A DNA stretch of 43,933 nucleotides, taken from positions 1 through 43,933 of the forward strand of contig BBXU01000821.1 of assembly GCA_001598975.1 (NCBI GenBank), given 5' to 3'. Numbering within the stretch: the stretch's first letter is position 1; the number at the start of each line of letters is the position of its first letter. Origin of the DNA: Parachlorella kessleri. Lineage: Eukaryota > Chlorophyta > Trebouxiophyceae > Chlorellales > Chlorellaceae. This document shows positions 22,401 through 35,200 of this stretch, one piece after another. The notes beneath the pieces are model-generated. The model saw only the letters and a list, made by a program, of their open reading frames with translations. It did not search any database and was not told the origin of the DNA. The position numbers and the translations under genes were made by a program.

Positions 22401-25400
22401 AAACGCGTCGGCCCAGTCCCCCGCCCCCATGAAGAACAGGCGGCGCAGGGACTCCAGGTGCTCCAGCAGGCGCAGCTCGTCCAGGAACAGCCTGCACAGC
22501 GCAGCGCAGCGTGCGGTAAGGCATGCGGCCAAGGCGGTGCACTCTGCATCGATGGCATGGGGTGCAGTTGCCTTACCAAAGCCGCTGTGGGGTGTGATGT
22601 CCCAAGCGCAACACCATTGGTGACCCCTCAATGCTCCCTTAAGGTTGGCTGGGCAGAAGGCAGGTAAAGACATGGTAAGAGGCGTCACCCAGAAGACAAG
22701 CGCACAAGACAAGGGCAGTCGTACCTGACACATGCCTGGCTCACTGCCCTGTACTGGGAGAGCACGCTCTGCACCAAACAGATCTCCAGCGCAGCAGCAA
22801 GGGGTGCGGGGCGCTGCCCCGCCGCCTCATCAGGCCCTGGCTGCTGGACCAACACTGCCTGCCCCTGCTCCTCGCGCCCTTGTTCCCGCTGCTGCTCCCA
22901 CGGTGGCATGCCCTGCAGTTCCTGGGGCTGCTGAGGAGGTTCAAGCGGTGGTGCGCAGCCCTCGGCCTGCTCATCGGCAGCACCACTGGCCTGCTCATCG
23001 GAAGCACCACTGGGGTGCTGCCACCGCTGCCGCTGCTCGTTGCCCCTGCCCTGCAGCACTGCTGCGCCTGCCTGGGGAGGGTCGGCTGCCACTCCAACCA
23101 AAGCACTGGTGACCTGGCTGAGACCAGGAGCTGGTCTCTCGGCTGCAAATGCGGACATATATGGACCCACTGGCGCCATGCTAGCCATGGCTGTAGGCTC
23201 AGCAGTAGCTGCCAGCAGTGCATCAGGCGGCCCAGGGCCAAGCTGGCTCTGCGCTACCGCGGAACTAACGTTAGCAGGCGGGACATCTGAACTGATAACG
23301 GCCTGCTGCTCTGCTGACGTGTGCACCAAGCTCTCAGCTCCGGCACCTCCCGCAGCGAAGCTGCCCCCACCCAGCTGTTGCCCAGCTGCAGCACCAGCAG
23401 CTGAGGGAGCCTCTGGCTGGCGCAGGGCGAAGTCTGCTACGGCAGCTGTTAGCTCGGCCACTGCTACTGCGTGCTCCTTCAAGGCTGCCTGGGCCAGCCG
23501 GTCACGGTCCTCAGCCTGCAAGCGCCCATTACTGACTCTTGGCAGGGAGTGAGGATGGAGCCAACGTGAGCGGTGATGCGCACTGACAGCTGACCCCAGA
23601 GATGTCACCCCAGCAGAGGGCATGAGGGTGTTACTGGGCCGACACATGCGGCTAGGCAGTGCCCGTCAGAAGCTGCCAGCAAGGCAACACCAACTTACTA
23701 GCTCCTGTACACGCTCAGACGCTGCTTTCGCTCGGCTCAAAGCGAGTTCAGCAGACTGCTGTTGGTGCAGCAAGGTCTTGCTGCTTCGCCGTCGCGCCGC
23801 GAGCTCAGCCTGCCGTGCCGCTGCTCGCTGACTGCATACACCATGAATGGGGGGAGGGTCGGTGTGGCGGTGCAAGCTGCAAAACTACCAGAGGCAGCGC
23901 GTCCACGCTGGAACAAGCAGCACTGGTTCTTCACTTTGCAGAACAAGAAGGGGCCATTACACTCCAGTCGCATGAAAACCATCTAGCACAGCAAGAACCA
24001 CTGTGCCAACAGCACTGAGGACTGGCCGGCAACGTAACCCGACTTACTGGCGCTCCTTGACTGTGGCTGTCCTATCCAGCGCCTCGGCAGCAGCTGCCTG
24101 CTGCGCCTGCTGCCGCTGGACAGCCAGATCTTGTAGCCAAGCCTCCACAGCATCAAGCCGCGCCCTGTCTGCCTCTCCAACAGATATGGCAGCCTGCAGC
24201 GCAGGTAGTCAACACTTTCCAGGTATTAGGAGGGTGCGATGATGGGTGCAGTTCCTGGCTCTGGTAGGTCAACAGGTAGCCGAAAGCAAAAGCACACTGC
24301 TGCAGAATGATGCAGGCAGCCACATTTAGCATTGCCAAGCACCCGTAAGGCTGCTAGGCCATGGCACCCCACCGAAACCCTGCATCTCCCACCTGCTGCA
24401 GCTGGCTGCTGCTCTTAAGTAGGGCGCAGCCCGCCTCCGCTTGTGTAGCACTGCCGGCAGGCAGGCACAGCCAGCTGTCATCCCCGGGCTCTGCACCATC
24501 CAGCTGTTGTAGGCTGCCTGGTAGGAAGGCAGCGGCAGCCAGGCTGGGAGGAACTAAGCTGGCCTGCGTGCCTGCTGCCCCCTGGGACAGGCACTGCTGC
24601 TCCTCCTCAGCGATGCTGCTGAGCTGGGCTGCAATTTCCCTGCCGCGCTGCTGTGGTAGGGAGTGCAGCAGCCGCAGCTGGGCTCCGGCGCGCATGAAGG
24701 CGGCGTGCATGGGCTGCAGGAAGCTGGGCGGGTCACACGGCACTGCCTGCAAGCCAGGGAGGGAGAACCAGGCGTGATGAGGAGTCTTGGGCGGGTTGGG
24801 CAGAAACGTCCGGCCATATGGCGGCCCCCTGTGTGATAGGGATCTGGAGAGCAGCTAGCTCATGATGCTGAGGCTCTGAGATTTCTGGCGACTGGGTGCC
24901 TTAATGAACTTTGTGACACAGGGAGCGACAGAGCGACACGCAGTTTGATGCTGCTTCCACCATTGCCAGCAGCAGGCCTCACCGCCAGCCTGGGCCTGCC
25001 CAGCTGGTCCTCCTGCGGAGGCATGAACTCCAGGCAGGGTGCCACGGCCTCCTCCCCGCGGGTTGCAAAAGCCGGCAGCAGCGGGGCAGCGGTGTAGGCC
25101 CAGGAGCGCAGGTGGGCGAGGTAGGGCTGCAGGGCCTGGGTGAACAGGAAGCGCTGGGTGGGCAGCTGGGAGTCATCTGCAGGCAGGCATGGGGAGAGGG
25201 ACTTGTGTAACTAGCACTTGCACCGGACTAGGGTTACCTGGAACCAAACCTGATTCCCCAGGGTAAGTACATAGTCAGGGTCGGCAGAAGAGTAGGCGGT
25301 AGTCAACAGCATATAGCTGGTCAAGCGGTGTTCAGGGCTGGCCGGCCGCGCGCACCTGCCTCCAGCAACGCCTGGTGGAGGTAGGACAGGAGCGGCGCAC

Positions 25401-28400
25401 CCCGCGGGAAGCCCTCCCACCGCGCTGCCGGCCCTGGGCCGCCGCTGCCGTTGTCGCCTGGGGACCCCACCTCCCCGCCTAGCTGCTGCCCGCCATGCTG
25501 GTGGGACAGGCACCAACACAGGGCGGCCAGGGACCTGAGCTGGGACTGAAGCCTGCGCATGGATGGTGCACGGAGCTGTTGATAGCACTGCTTGGCATGC
25601 ATGGCCTCCACAGACGCCGAGCCTCCTTCCAGCGACTCCTCTTTTGATCTCCACTGGGGCTTTGAGGGAGCTTGCTGTATCACGTACCGCAGTCATTGAA
25701 GTTTGAAGCACATGCCATGCCATTCCTGGCAAGACTTATTGACCCACTTGCCTGCCGGTGTGCAGCACGACCTGCAACAGGGTCAGCCCCCGGCGGTGGA
25801 ACTCTCTGCCCTGCTTGCCCCCCACCTCCACCCTCCTCACCCAGCTGCTGGACTGATCCCGCTCCAAGGCCTGCACGCACCGCCGCAACAGGCTGGTGTG
25901 TTGTTCGGCTCCCCATGCGCAAGCCACGCCGTCCGCCCATGTGCGTGTCCCCGACCCAACATATGCTAGAGCTTGGCACCCTTGCAAATATTTGGCTTGT
26001 GGCAGAGGAGCCACTCACCACTTACTGTGCTCGCGCCTGACCTACACCTATAGGTATGACGCACCTCCTTGCAAGAAGGAGCAGCAACAGCACCTAACAC
26101 CTTGCCCACCTGCAGCCCTGCCACTTGTTGTCGTAGCACCTCCTCAAGCGCGGCGGCAAATGCCCGCAGCACCGGGTCGGCAGCTGCGCCGGGCGGAGCC
26201 AGGTGGGCGGCCACAAAGCGCTCCAGCTGCTGCCTCAGCTCAGCTGCTGCTGCCAGCCGGGACAGCATGCCAGCAATGCTTAGCCTGTGACAGCAGGTGC
26301 CAAGTTGAGCTGGGGTGGATTCTTCGATCTCAACATAGATGCTTAGAACAGATGTGCTGAGCAGCGCACGAGCTATACAGGGCAACACACTGCACAGAAG
26401 TAGAGGGCATGCTCTTCCACACGGATCATGAGCATGGGTGCCTGACCTGGGGAGGGCATGAGGCACCGCCAGCATGCCCTGAAGCCTCATGAGCGCACTG
26501 TGAACACCCTGCAGCACCCTGGGATGATGACTGCCTCAGCAGATTCTGCCTGACAGATCAGTTGAAAGCAGGGAGGCACGCAGGTCTTGTGCAACTAACT
26601 GCCCGCCACTGCACATTGTGCCCTACACTCTAGCAGGGTCCGCCCTTCGCGCCTGCCCTCGTGAGGCCCAGCTTCACGGCCGGCCTGCTGTCCCCCGCCT
26701 CCTAGGCATCGTGCACTCAAGTTGAGGCCAGCCAGGCTTGAGGCCAGACTAACAGCACTGCTTTTGCCCGCCCGGCCGCCCGGCTCACCTGGAGGGCCAG
26801 CAGGGCGTCCCTGGCAAGACCCGCCTCCTCCAGCGTCCACAGCCCGCTGGAGCTGCCCAGCTGCTTCACCTCCAGGACACCCTGAGGGGAGGCTGTCGCT
26901 CCGGCCACAGGGCTGGCAGGGCTTGCTGCCGCCCCTGGGGAGCCGTTCAAGCCTGGGAGGGGGCTGCCACTCTCGTCAGAGGTATCATCAGAGGAATTGG
27001 ATGCCAGCGCCTGCAGGGCTCAGCAAATACAACCTTTGCCATGTGGCATACTGGGAACTGGGCATAGGCAGGGATTTTTATGACCGCTGGTTGTCCACCA
27101 TATTGGTCCCGGCCAGAAGGCATGGACAGTGAATTGCCAGACTATGTGTGCCTCAGGCCCTTTCGAGTCCTGCATGGCGACTCCCCTCCCACCTGGAATG
27201 CGGTGCTGGCCCCTGGCACCTCCCCCATGCTGAGCAGGCCCCACGGGAGGCCCAGCGGCGGCGGCACCGCGCCGCGCCGCCGGTCCGACTGCATCTCCAC
27301 CAGCGGCGGGGGCATGGGGAGCCACGCAGCGCTGGGAGGGTGTGGCGCATACGTGGGCGCAGTCGGGCTCCAAGCCGGGCGGGAGCTCATGCATGACGAC
27401 AGGTCCTGCAGCGCGCAGGCAGAGGAAGAGATTATCGTGTTCATGGCAGGTGGAGCTGTTAGCCTCACCGGGATGGTCGCCCCCCGGGTGCCAAACAAGG
27501 ATACAGTGCAGGGCCGGATAGTAGTGGGCTTGGGGCCCTCCAAACGAGCTCAGGGGGCACGCCTCTGACTGACCCCGGGACACCTGCGGCCAGGGGAAGC
27601 TGGCGACGCCAGCAGACTCGCCTTAAAAGCATAGCAGCGGCTTTGCACACACTCCCCCCTGGGTCCCCTGGCAAGTGACCCTTCGTGCTCGCACCTGCAC
27701 GTCCGCCGCGCCCGCAAAAGGGTCATTGGGCCCCCGACACTCGCTAGGAAGTAAGACAGCAGTGGTCGACACTTCTGTAAGCGCAAAGGGGTCTGGCGGC
27801 TCACAAAACACGGCTGAGCCCAGGGGCGCCACCATGTTGGGGGTGGCCGACTCGTGGGTGGTCTGGTAGGTGACCTGGCGGCGGCGCACCGACAGGCGGT
27901 TGCCCTGCAGAGGGTGTCACAGCTACCGCTAGGTGCCCCGTCCCGCCCCCCTGGGGAAACGCAGCTAGGGTTGAGATGCTGCCGCTCTTAGGAGTAGCAG
28001 GTGCAGGCTGCCAACGGACCAGTAAAAAGTAGTATGCATAGCATCTGCATGGGTGTGCAAGGCAGGTTGCATGGAAGGGCTCAGACTGCAGTGAAGGGCG
28101 CACCTGAAGTCTGAGGAGAAATGCCAACACTGCATGCTGTTCGGTAAGGGGCAGCGTGGCAGGTATCCCGCTCAACTGCTCCTGCTCGGTCCCAAGCACA
28201 GCTGTTGTCTGGCTCCTACAAAAAACACACGGGAGGCCCATCAAGAAGTAGTATGTTGTCCCATACTACAAGGAGGCCCCAAGCTAAAGGTTAGGAACGC
28301 TACCCGGTGACCCTCGTGCTGTCAGGGCGTAAAACTGACCTTGGTAACAAGGCAGCCAGCAACCCGAGCCTGCCGGCGAGGTCGCTGTATGAGCTAGAGG

Positions 28401-28702
28401 CCAACTCCTGACAAGCATGCTCCAGCCCCGCTATAGTTGCACTTGTGCGGGCATCCGGCGCGATATACTCCGTATCAACGTCCTGCGCGTAGCTGTCCAA
28501 GCGCGTTCCTAAGCTCACCAGCTCTAGGGGTGGGGTAGGGCACACACACTGTGGTACCCACCAAGTTGAGGCCCAGGAGGTTGGAGAAGGCAGTATCGAA
28601 GAGCTTTGCGCTGAGCTTGTCAGCATGCTGGGGGTCCGATACCGCCTCGTTAGCTAGGTTGCTGCATAGCCTCCGCACGAGGTTCTGAGTGGACAACTCC
28701 AT
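19491..28702 (-). CDS. Gamma-tubulin complex component, GCP6-like
   Basis: Spc97/Spc98-family subunit of the gamma-tubulin ring complex, which nucleates microtubules. Predicted 1,593 aa from 23 exons: 28558-28702, 28340-28523, 28104-28215, 27695-27904, 27193-27405, 26789-27010, 26447-26508, 26110-26284, 25752-25870, 25356-25552, 24983-25176, 24393-24746, 24048-24193, 23699-23831, 22725-23515, 22317-22491, 21940-22073, 21643-21745, 21311-21425, 20929-21054, 20626-20757, 19902-20440, 19491-19691 (4,782 nt). N-terminal GRIP part includes DALLALQGVHSALMRLQGML (about 357-376) and PYLAHLRSW. A charged, Ala/Gln-rich coiled-coil insert fills about 730-1080. C-terminal GRIP part has LRRLFFMGAGDWADAFVAAL, LDYTMGWPLAAVIT, GYAAVFSMLVRLKRVELLL and final LDYSGFYSRQR. 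The large insert between GRIP halves favours GCP6; GCP5 is possible. Introns 9 and 19 appear to use GC donors. Start ATG at 28702. Confidence 0.88.
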
Positions 28703-28960
28703 CACGTCGAGCCTTCATGGAGTGATCAGGGCGTCATCTGTCAACATTATCAGTGAACAAGTAATGAAGCCCCCACAGGAGCGCCTTTTGCTCGTGTGCC
28801 ATCGCAGTTTGGAGCCTGGGCGCAAGAGCCCAGCACACAGCATAATAGGGGTCCAATGCAGTGCACTGCAGTGTTAGGACCGACACCTCAGGATCACATA
28901 GCGCTTACACGCCATTTTCGGGGACCATAGTAAGTTGCATGTGTTAGGTAGCTGCGCCCC
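28703..28960. promoter_or_regulatory. Bidirectional promoter region
   Basis: 258 bp between the divergent ATGs of the GCP-like gene (-) and the F-box gene (+). It must contain both promoters and 5' UTRs. It holds a perfect 14-bp palindrome TGCAGTGCACTGCA at 28857-28870, about 90 bp from the F-box ATG. No TATA box is evident. Confidence 0.55.
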
Positions 28961-30666
28961 ATGACATATGTCCGACACCATTCTATTCTGTGCTTGCCCG
29001 ACGAAGTGTTGGGCCAAAGCTTCCTCCGGTTGGACTGGACGGATCTGATCAGAGTGCAGGGAGTATGCAGACGGTTTAGGAGTGTTGCCGGCCCTGAGAG
29101 TCTTGCCTGGGCCTCCTGCTGCGCGCGTCGCTGGGCTGGACCCCTTAACACCGCGCTTTTTGAGGAGAAGGCAGTGCATCCAAGCACAGGCTGCCGTAAA
29201 GCACCTACAGTCAACTGGAAGCACGTGTTCTCCTCGGACAATGGCTGGGCTGCGCCTCAGCTCGCTCAGCAGGACATCAGCCCCTCGGGGCAGGCAGCCA
29301 TTGGCGTTTCGGCCATGGCAGTGAGGCCCTCAGGGCCTGAGGAATCAATGCTTGCCTACAGCACAGCGGAAGAGCTCTTCTGTGTGAAGCTGGGCCGCAG
29401 TGGCAGGCCTGAGCGGCCCCACTGGCGGGGCAGGTTAGCAGTCAGCGGGGCAGGGGCAGAGCAGCCCAGCCTGCCTACCGCCTTGGCAGTTCTCGATGGC
29501 AGCCGTGGCAGGCTCGCCGTGGGGTCCTGTGGAGGCGGCCTGTCAGTGTGCGAGCTGACACCGCAGGAACCGGAATCTGTACAGGATGGGCCAGCGCGGC
29601 ACTCAACCTTCTGGCAGGCGGGCAGGTAACTGCTTCACCACTTGCTTATGAGCATCATGGACATACATGCTTGGCACTTATCAGTCTGCCTTATGGTGAC
29701 TAAAAAGCGAATCAGAGAGTAGATAGCTCCAGCTGACAGAGCAGGATACAACGAGGCGCTGGGGGCTTGCATGTGTGTCTGAGCCAGTAGGCCTCCCTCC
29801 GCCCCAAGCTAAGGCCACGTGGCAGCAATACTCCTCTTGGGCTGCCCACATGCCTGGGCAGTGTACCCGTGGATCTACTCGCCCACCAGTGCGGAGCACT
29901 TGTACAGTGCGTCTCAGTGCCAAACCAGGTCCTGTGCCCCCTGCAGAGTCCCAGTCACCGAGCTGCACTACCTGGCGGCTGCCGGGCGCCTGGCCTCCCT
30001 GCATAGCGGCATGCTGACGGGCGCACATGTCTTCCTTCAAGAGGCGGGGAGCCTCATGCTGTGGGACCTGGACACCCAGCACTGCCTGCTGCAAGCCCAG
30101 GATGTGCTGGATGGCTTCCGCCTGGTGGCATCAGTGCCGGTGGATGAGGGCGGCAACGAGCTGCTGGCGGCATCCTACAAGCTGTCAGGCGGGTGACGGC
30201 AGCTCCAGCAATGTTGTGGGCGGTCGCTGGCAGGAAGGGATGCTGTGCCGTTTTTGCTGCGACCTTGACCTTCTGTGGCTGCTGAGAGGAACCGGCCTTC
30301 ACTTGTTGCACTCCATAGCACGAACGGCGACCCTCTCTGGTGAGCATGCTTCCTGGGGGCCCAGTCAGCCGGCAGCGGCCACCTTGTTGAGCCGCGTCAC
30401 CGTGCCCCTGCTGCAGACAGCCAGATGCTGCGTGGGCAGTGCCAGCTGTGCCCCCTGGAGACCCCCACCTCCCTCTGCTTCCACAAGGCCCGCATCAGCT
30501 CGGCAGCGCTCTGCGCCTTTGACGCCCGCGCGCCGGCGGGGGGCATGGTGCAGCGCTTCAGCACCGGGCACCGCAGCATCTACCCCCGCCTGCAGCTGGT
30601 CCGCCAACACTTCTTGGTCACCAGCCACGCGGGCACGCCCGTTGCCCTGTGGGACCGCAGGTGAGC

Positions 30667-30702
<36 letters not shown>

Positions 30703-31764
30703 GCTGGCTGGCTGGCTGGCTGGGGGTGCCTGACTGCTACAGGGCCTCACTGCTACTGACACTTGGCATGCGTGCTGCTCAAGATTTCAAGCTAGCCAGA
30801 ATGGACCAACCAAGGACAGCAGGCTTAGCTTTAAAGCTGCCCAAAGTCGTATGATGGGTCGACCACATCACCTAAGGAAGCTTTGAGTATTTCTGTGTGC
30901 TCCGAGCTTACAAGCAACTGCCTGCCCTTGCTGGCTGTGCAGGCACATGAACGGCCCAGTGCACGAGGTGCAGCACCTGCCTACACACCTGGACCCGCCG
31001 CCACCCACGCCCCTCCCGCCCTGCGAGGACCTGCCTTTCAACCAAGGCCTGCACCTCCACGCAACCCAGGCACGCTTGCTTCCTGTGCTGCCCTCCAGAG
31101 CTGAGCAGCCTGGCTGGTAGCTGTCTGCCGAGTGCGCTCCTCACCAAGCTCTCTCCCTTGCCAGGCTCCATAGGCTGAGGCACATCTGCCTGCCTCCCAA
31201 CAGGGCTAACCACACCCTCGCTGCAGGGCGCGACCTCACTTGCCCTGGTGCCCAACACCGCAGGACTTGCTGGTGGGGCGCGCCGACAACGGCATGATCT
31301 GGCTGTGGGACCTGTCTGAGCGGCTTGGCTGGGCCGACGGCTCCCACCCTGGCACCTGGCTACGGGAGGCCACGTCAGCAGCAGCAGCATGCGCAGCAGA
31401 GGGTACTGCCGCAGCTCACAGCGACACTGCGCCTGGGGAACACAGCCTAGGGGCGGGCCAGAGCGATGGCCAGCAGCATGCGCTGGGCTTTCAGCGGCAG
31501 AGCTTGCAGTCCTTGCACGCGGATGAGCGTGACTACGACCGCAGCCCGCTGCCGCTGGGCTGCCTCTGGCCTCCTGAGCCGGTTCCGTGCATGGGGCCGC
31601 AGGGTGATGCTCAGTGGGTGCCCCTCCCAGAGCTGTGGGTGGGGCACTGCTGGCTGGCAGGGCTGGGCTGTGGCGAGGTGTGTACCGAGGAGGAGGGACC
31701 TGAGGGACTTCCATTGTGGGCACCTGAAAACACGGTGTTCTGTGCTGCCTTGACGAAACCATGA
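28961..31764 (+). CDS. F-box protein with WD-like repeats
   Basis: Probable substrate receptor of an SCF-type ubiquitin ligase. Exons: 28961-29625, 29947-30192, 30421-30660, 30943-31116, 31227-31764 (1,863 nt, 620 aa). ATG 28961 follows an in-frame TAG at 28949. The F-box is at residues about 11-45 (LPDEVLGQSFLRLDWTDLIR, then VCRRFRSVA). WD-type ends follow: GSLMLWDLDTQHCLL, TPVALWDRR and DNGMIWLWDLSE, which suggests a partial beta-propeller. The last third is low-complexity and ends AALTKP. Two junctions are uncertain. Exon 2/3 may instead be a GC donor at 30188 joined to 30417. Exon 4 may end early at CAC GAG|GTGCAG, which would remove a Pro-rich stretch and join more WD-like sequence. Substrate unknown. 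Confidence 0.77.
30667..30725 (+). repeat. (CTGG)n microsatellite in an F-box gene intron
   Basis: About 14 copies of CTGG with one interruption, starting 6 nt after the donor of intron 3 (gtgagc at 30661). It is likely to vary in length between strains. Confidence 0.95.
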
Positions 31765-32198
31765 CTGTGTAGCTTTCGTGTTAGCCTACCACCCGAGCCC
31801 CTTTGACTTGAAGTCGCTGGCATAGCAGCTAACGCAAGAGGCAGTGCAAAGCATGGTAGACAGCGTTTCTATGCAACGCGGCAAGAGAGCTGACGATCCG
31901 CGTTCAGCCTCCCAGCCTCCATGCACATCTGCCAGGATCGTCACATGCAATACCAGCAGTGGGAGCCCAACGTGATATGCCCATCCTGCAGCGTCACAGT
32001 CTGCCCTTTTACAAAGCGTTACAATATCCCCGGGGGATCCTGGGATTGCAACCGAGTCTCTGCTTGACCCGTGGGCGTCGGCGCCTCCAGGCTGGCAGTA
32101 TTTGTGGCCAGTCGTACGGTACGAGATCACTGATAAACTCAAGGAAACATCTTTGGGTACCACCGATTTCTTGCTGCTATTCGCTTGTAAGCCTCCCA
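31765..32198 (+). other. Intergenic, F-box 3' end to CCD promoter
   Basis: 434 bp between two tandem + strand genes, with no exon-like frame. The first TGTAA after the F-box stop is at 32186-32190, only 8 bp before the TATA box of the next gene, so the upstream 3' UTR may run into the downstream promoter. Confidence 0.5.
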
Positions 32199-32206
32199 TA
32201 TAAAAG
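32199..32206 (+). promoter_or_regulatory. TATA box of the carotenoid oxygenase gene
   Basis: TATAAAAG, 78 bp before the predicted ATG (32284). A polypyrimidine run plus CAG at 32240-32249 could be a 3' splice site, so a short untranslated or leader-coding first exon further upstream cannot be excluded. Confidence 0.55.
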
Positions 32207-32283
32207 GTCGAAGACTCATTCCACTTTGTTGTTTGCATGTTTTTTGCAGTGCATCCCAAGAGCCCAGCGCACCATCGGAAACC

Positions 32284-35200
32284 ATGAAGCGAAGCATGCT
32301 GCACCTAGCAGGCCTTCAGGGCAAGGCTCCTGAAGTTCTTGAGCCAGTTGTCTGTGAAGTGCAAGGTCAGATCCCCGAGTGGCTTTCGGGCAGCTTGTAC
32401 CGAGGGGGCCCTGGCTGCAATGACGTCCAGACAACAAAGGGCACCACAGCTACTGTGCCACACTGGTAGGCCGAGGGAAGGAGGCCCAGCTCGGTATTGG
32501 AGGGGCGTCCATCGCTGTTGAGACTTGCCTGGCTAGTTGTGCCAGACAAGTGGTCCTGGGAGTAGATGAGATGATCTGCTGGCTTGGTGAGAATGAGTCA
32601 CCGCCTTGGCCTGGGCAGAGAGTATATTCTTGGGTTTATGCAGGTTTGACGGCCTGACCCTCCTGCACGAGTTCAGCCTCGACGGGAGCAAGGTGTCATA
32701 CCGCAACCGCTACCAGTACCCAAAGCTTGAGAAGTATATTGCGAAGGTTGGCAGGTACTCACCGAATCACAATGAATGGCCTTTGCGACTCTGTCTGGCT
32801 GGCTTATTTGAAGGGCAAGCCCTGCAGGCGTGTGACGAGCATGCTGGCAGGTACCTCTGGAAGTCAATAGTCACAGCATGCTGGGTGTACAGTTGGCGAG
32901 CTATTGTGCGATGTGGTGGTGGTGCGACTGGGGGTCTGAGAGTCACTCTGCACTCCCTGCCATCATGTGATCCGACCATGAACACCCTGCAGGTTGCCCG
33001 TCTCTTTTGGCGGGGACCCCTGCAAGACGCTGTTTGGGGCAGCCATGAGTCGGCTGCGGTCGCTGGGGGCAGGCAGGCCTGGTGAAGCCAACGTAGGCGT
33101 AACCATTGGTCGCATACAGGGCAACAGGCAAGTGCTCATAATCTTTAAGTCTGGCGTGTCTGGATGCCGCGTGCATCAGTTGTGTGTGGGTGGGTGCAGA
33201 CGTGCCCTTGCGCTGCGCCAGTCAGTCAAGGGAGGTGTGCAGGTGTCTGGCTGGCACTGGAGAGCCGGGCGGGGGTGGCCGCCTGGTGCCTGCAACAAGG
33301 CTGCTCTGGCTCTTGTCCCTGTGCCATGTGTGGTCTCCTGCCAGGTGTAAACCTGGACCACATGCGATGCTCACCTACATTTGTCATGCAGGCTGGTGAA
33401 CAAGAGCGACTTCAACGGCCTGGTGGAGGTCGATCCCAAGACCCTGCAATCCAAGCCCATGTTCACATACACGGGTGAGCAAGGCTTCAGCCAGCCTGGG
33501 TTGCAAAAACGCCACTCGACGTAAGACCTGCCTGAGCAGCACAGTCCATGTGATGTTTGGTTACTGGGATGCGCCTAGATGCAGTTGTAGCCTGGAGGCT
33601 ACATAAGCACATTCTGAGTAAAGGAGGATGTGTCTGGGTTATGGATCTGCACAACTGAAGTACCTTGAGGGTGGGGGGGCAATGCTTCCAGCCTGGGATC
33701 GAGCACTGTGATGCAAACTTCCACACATCCCACCCCCTTCTCCGAACACCTCACAAGTCTTGGTCTGAAAGAGCACAAGCAGCTGCCCTGGCGCCGCAGA
33801 CATTAACCCCGCTTTCAAGGGCTTCCTGTCGGCTGCTCACGGCCAGTACGATGCCCACCAGCGGTGTTATTACAACTTCACCATGGACATGCCCCGAGGT
33901 AGGCAGCAGGCGGGGTGGCTGCTGAGTTCAGGGCAAACCCGCACACCAGGCACTATCGTGCTGGACATCAGGGACTGCTCTAGGCCAGCTGACCCACACA
34001 ACCTCATGCAATCTTGCCCCAGCAGGCTAGGGTAGCGGGTTATGTGTGCCAGTCGCCGCTGGTATGGCCCCTGTCAGCCTGTCTCTCCCATGGATGGTCC
34101 TGCGTGACCACATTGTACGGGCCACGGCAGCAATGCCAGTGTGGGGAAAGGTAGAGAAGTCGAGGCAGCTTCTAACACCGCTTTTGACCACAAGTGGGTA
34201 CCCGCAGGTGCGCCAACTTACAACATCTTCTGCATCCCCGACGACGACCCTAAAGGCTACCTCCTGGCCAAGCTGCAGGCCGACCCTGCCTACGTCCACA
34301 GGCAAGGCCGCCCGGCAGCATGCTGCCACACAAGAGAGCTGCCGTCTGATGTTGGTGGCCAGCATGTCAGTGAACTTGGTCTCGGGGCCACCTCCCTCCG
34401 CAGAAACGTCATTGGTGAAATTGCCTGCTTATTGATGCAGCTGGCACCCGCCACCCTGCTGTCTGATCCGTCCTGTCACTAGCATTTATTAAAATAAATA
34501 CACTGGTGAGGTGTTGGGCCCCCTGCGGTGCCCACAAGTGTCGCCAGGCCCGGCTCCTGGGCTGGCCCCGCTTCTCGGTGCCCTTCCAGCCTTCATCCAT
34601 CGTGCTGCTCCCTGCTCCCGTGCAGCTTCACCATGACTGAGCACTACATCGTGTTCATGGTGTGGCCCGCTATCTTCAGCATGCTGCGCCTGGCGCTGGG
34701 AGGGGGTGTGGCCCCGTCACTCACCTGGCGGGCGGAGAAGGGGACAATGATGTATGTCATCGACCGCAGGAAGGGGGGCCCGGGACATGTGGCGACATAC
34801 AAGTAGGTGCTGCAAGCCACCTCTGGTGCTGAGTGTGGCTTATGGCTTACCGATGACTAGGGCCGGATAGCCCTAAAGGGGCCGCTTCAAAGAACGCCAT
34901 CCTGATTTGGGAATGTGAACCGGTGGTGCTTGGAGGAGTGAGGTGCAGGCCCAGCAGCCTCCGCTAACAGATTAATTTTTGCAGCTACAGGCATCTGCAG
35001 CTTGATTTCTAGCTCTTCCTTCGTTTGGTGTAGGGGCGCTCGCTGGGATGAGAGTCACGGGCAGAGTCACTCTTGACCAACCCTGCCACCCTCTCGCCAA
35101 GCGCCGTCCCTGTTCCTTTTCTGCACCACAGGGCACCCGCCTTCTTCTGCTTCCACACCATAAACTCGTACGAGGAGGGTGACGCGCTGCACATCGACCT

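Noticed and set aside
21759..22667. A 302-codon + strand ORF
   Set aside because: Antisense shadow of well-supported GCP exons; no recognisable motif.
33128..33391. GT donor (CAA|GTGCTC) for CCD intron 3
   Set aside because: With the strong acceptor at 33392 it shifts the frame and destroys the conserved LVNKSDFNGLVEVDP segment; the GC donor one base after AG keeps it.
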